Origin: Pseudomonas violetae
GTDB taxonomy: Bacteria; Pseudomonadota; Gammaproteobacteria; Pseudomonadales; Pseudomonadaceae
Reading direction: 5' to 3'
DNA length: 64,000 bases
Assembly: GCF_023072615.1 (NCBI RefSeq)
Contig: NZ_JAKNRW010000014.1
Location: 51,818 to 115,817, forward strand
Positions 63,269 to 64,000 of this stretch are shown in pieces. A program made the position numbers and the translations under genes. Positions within the stretch are counted from its first letter, which is position 1. The number at the start of each line of letters is the position of its first letter. Below the pieces are notes generated by a model, which made no database searches, was not told the DNA's origin, and saw only the letters and a program-made list of their open reading frames with translations.

Positions 63269-64000
63269 ATGCACTTCGACCTCACCGACCTGCGCCTCTA
63301 TCTGAACATCCTCGACAGCGGCAACATCACCGCCGGCGCGGCCCGCAGTCATTTATCCCTGGCGGCGGCGAGTGCCCGGATCCGCGCCATGGAGTCGTCC
63401 CTGGGTGTGGATTTCCTGCTGCGCGGTCGACGCGGAGTCACCCCCACCGCTGCCGGCAAAGCCTTGGCAAGGCACGCCCGGCTCCTGCTGCAACAGGCCG
63501 AACACCTGCAACAGGAGCTGGCCGAGTATGCCAAGGGCGTCAAAGGGCAAGTCCGATTGTTGTGCAACACCACGGCGATGAGTGAATACCTGCCGGAGTT
63601 GCTCGCAGACTTTTTGCTCAGCCATCCCAATCTGGACATCGACCTGCAGGAACTGCCCAGTTCGCGCATCACCCATGCGCTACGCCAGGGCGCGGCGGAC
63701 CTGGGCATTGTCTCGGATGCCGTGGACAGCACCGACCTGCAAACCCGCCCGTTTCGCGACGACCCGCTGGTATTGATCATGCCCCCCGATCACCCCCTCG
63801 CGGAGCTAGGCTCGCCAAGCTTCAGCGATACCCTGGCGCACGACTACGTGGGCCTGAACAGCAACAGCGCCCTGGCGATTTACCTGGAAGAACAAGCGCT
63901 GCATCTGGGCTCCCGCCTGCAGATTCGCATCCGCGCCGACGGCTTCGACGCAGCGTTGCGCATGGTCGTCCGCGGGGCCGGCCTGGCCATCGTGCCGCAG
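63269..64000 (+). CDS. LysR family regulator (3' partial)
   Basis: The first 244 residues of a LysR-type regulator, cut by the window end. HTH: LTDLRLYLNILDSGNITAGA with AAASARIRAMESSLGVDFLL; the ligand domain begins QVRLLCNTTAMSEYLPELL. It is divergent from the TauE/SafE exporter, so it probably controls that gene. The ATG at 63269 is the usual LysR start; the ATG at 63258 is out of frame. Confidence 0.88.
   Translation, partial: MHFDLTDLRLYLNILDSGNITAGAARSHLSLAAASARIRAMESSLGVDFLLRGRRGVTPTAAGKALARHARLLLQQAEHLQQELAEYAKGVKGQVRLLCNTTAMSEYLPELLADFLLSHPNLDIDLQELPSSRITHALRQGAADLGIVSDAVDSTDLQTRPFRDDPLVLIMPPDHPLAELGSPSFSDTLAHDYVGLNSNSALAIYLEEQALHLGSRLQIRIRADGFDAALRMVVRGAGLAIVPQ

Overview
The window looks like a chromosome segment of a fluorescent-group Pseudomonas. 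The evidence is the family of genes present (two OprD-type porins, a McpS-like HBM chemoreceptor, a DUF1302/DUF1329 pair, a lutC plus D-lactate dehydrogenase tail, a kinase/GlpD-like/AGPS-like/AraC cluster), the high GC, and REP palindromes of the type 'gcgagcctgctcgc' and 'gcgggcaagcccgc' in many spacers. No rRNA, tRNA, CRISPR array or intact insertion sequence was seen.

Region 1 (1-4370) is core genome: the end of a lactate-utilisation operon (partial lutC, then a 939-residue FAD/Fe-S D-lactate dehydrogenase), a small exported protein, and the tmRNA gene ssrA with its terminator.

Region 2 (about 4309-28040) is a genomic island inserted at the 3' end of ssrA. It starts with a P4-type tyrosine integrase, then a second recombinase with a small coupled partner, a hypothetical gene and a YfjI/DUF3987 gene. 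The cargo is an eight-gene, head-to-tail overlapping operon on the minus strand (27121 down to 10108). In order it encodes an HTH protein, a type I-like adenine methyltransferase, an AAA ATPase, a small TOPRIM/DUF4276-like protein, a specificity subunit, a giant NERD/double-kinase/ATPase protein, an unknown protein, and a giant HerA-like ATPase with a possible PD-(D/E)xK site. This matches gene for gene the methylation-associated defence system (MADS, mad1-mad8) reported from P. aeruginosa. The right end carries a diverged copy of the ssrA tail and terminator, followed by a deleted remnant of a second, related integrase, so an older island once sat in tandem here.

Region 3 (28091-35792) has a GFA-family gene, then a GntR regulator divergent from a 5-oxoproline/carboxylase operon: NRAMP-like transporter, pxpA, a hydro-lyase, a pxpB-pxpC fusion, and a fused biotin carboxylase/carrier protein.

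Region 4 (35946-43561) has two OprD-type porins, a LysR regulator, a YfcC transporter and a CocE/S15 hydrolase. A 35-bp composite motif occurs upstream of both the second porin and the transporter, in the same orientation relative to each, so the LysR protein probably controls both.

Region 5 (43574-58343) has a PAP2 phosphatase and histidine phosphatase pair, a McpS-like chemoreceptor, the DUF1329/DUF1302 pair, a zinc-dependent phospholipase C-like exported protein, and a kinase, GlpD-like and AGPS-like operon with an AraC regulator. The second half looks directed at lipid or glycerolipid breakdown.

Region 6 (58403-64000) has a SulP permease, a short-chain dehydrogenase remnant, a LysR regulator, mdaB divergent from a YgiN-like monooxygenase, a TauE/SafE exporter, and a LysR gene cut by the window end.
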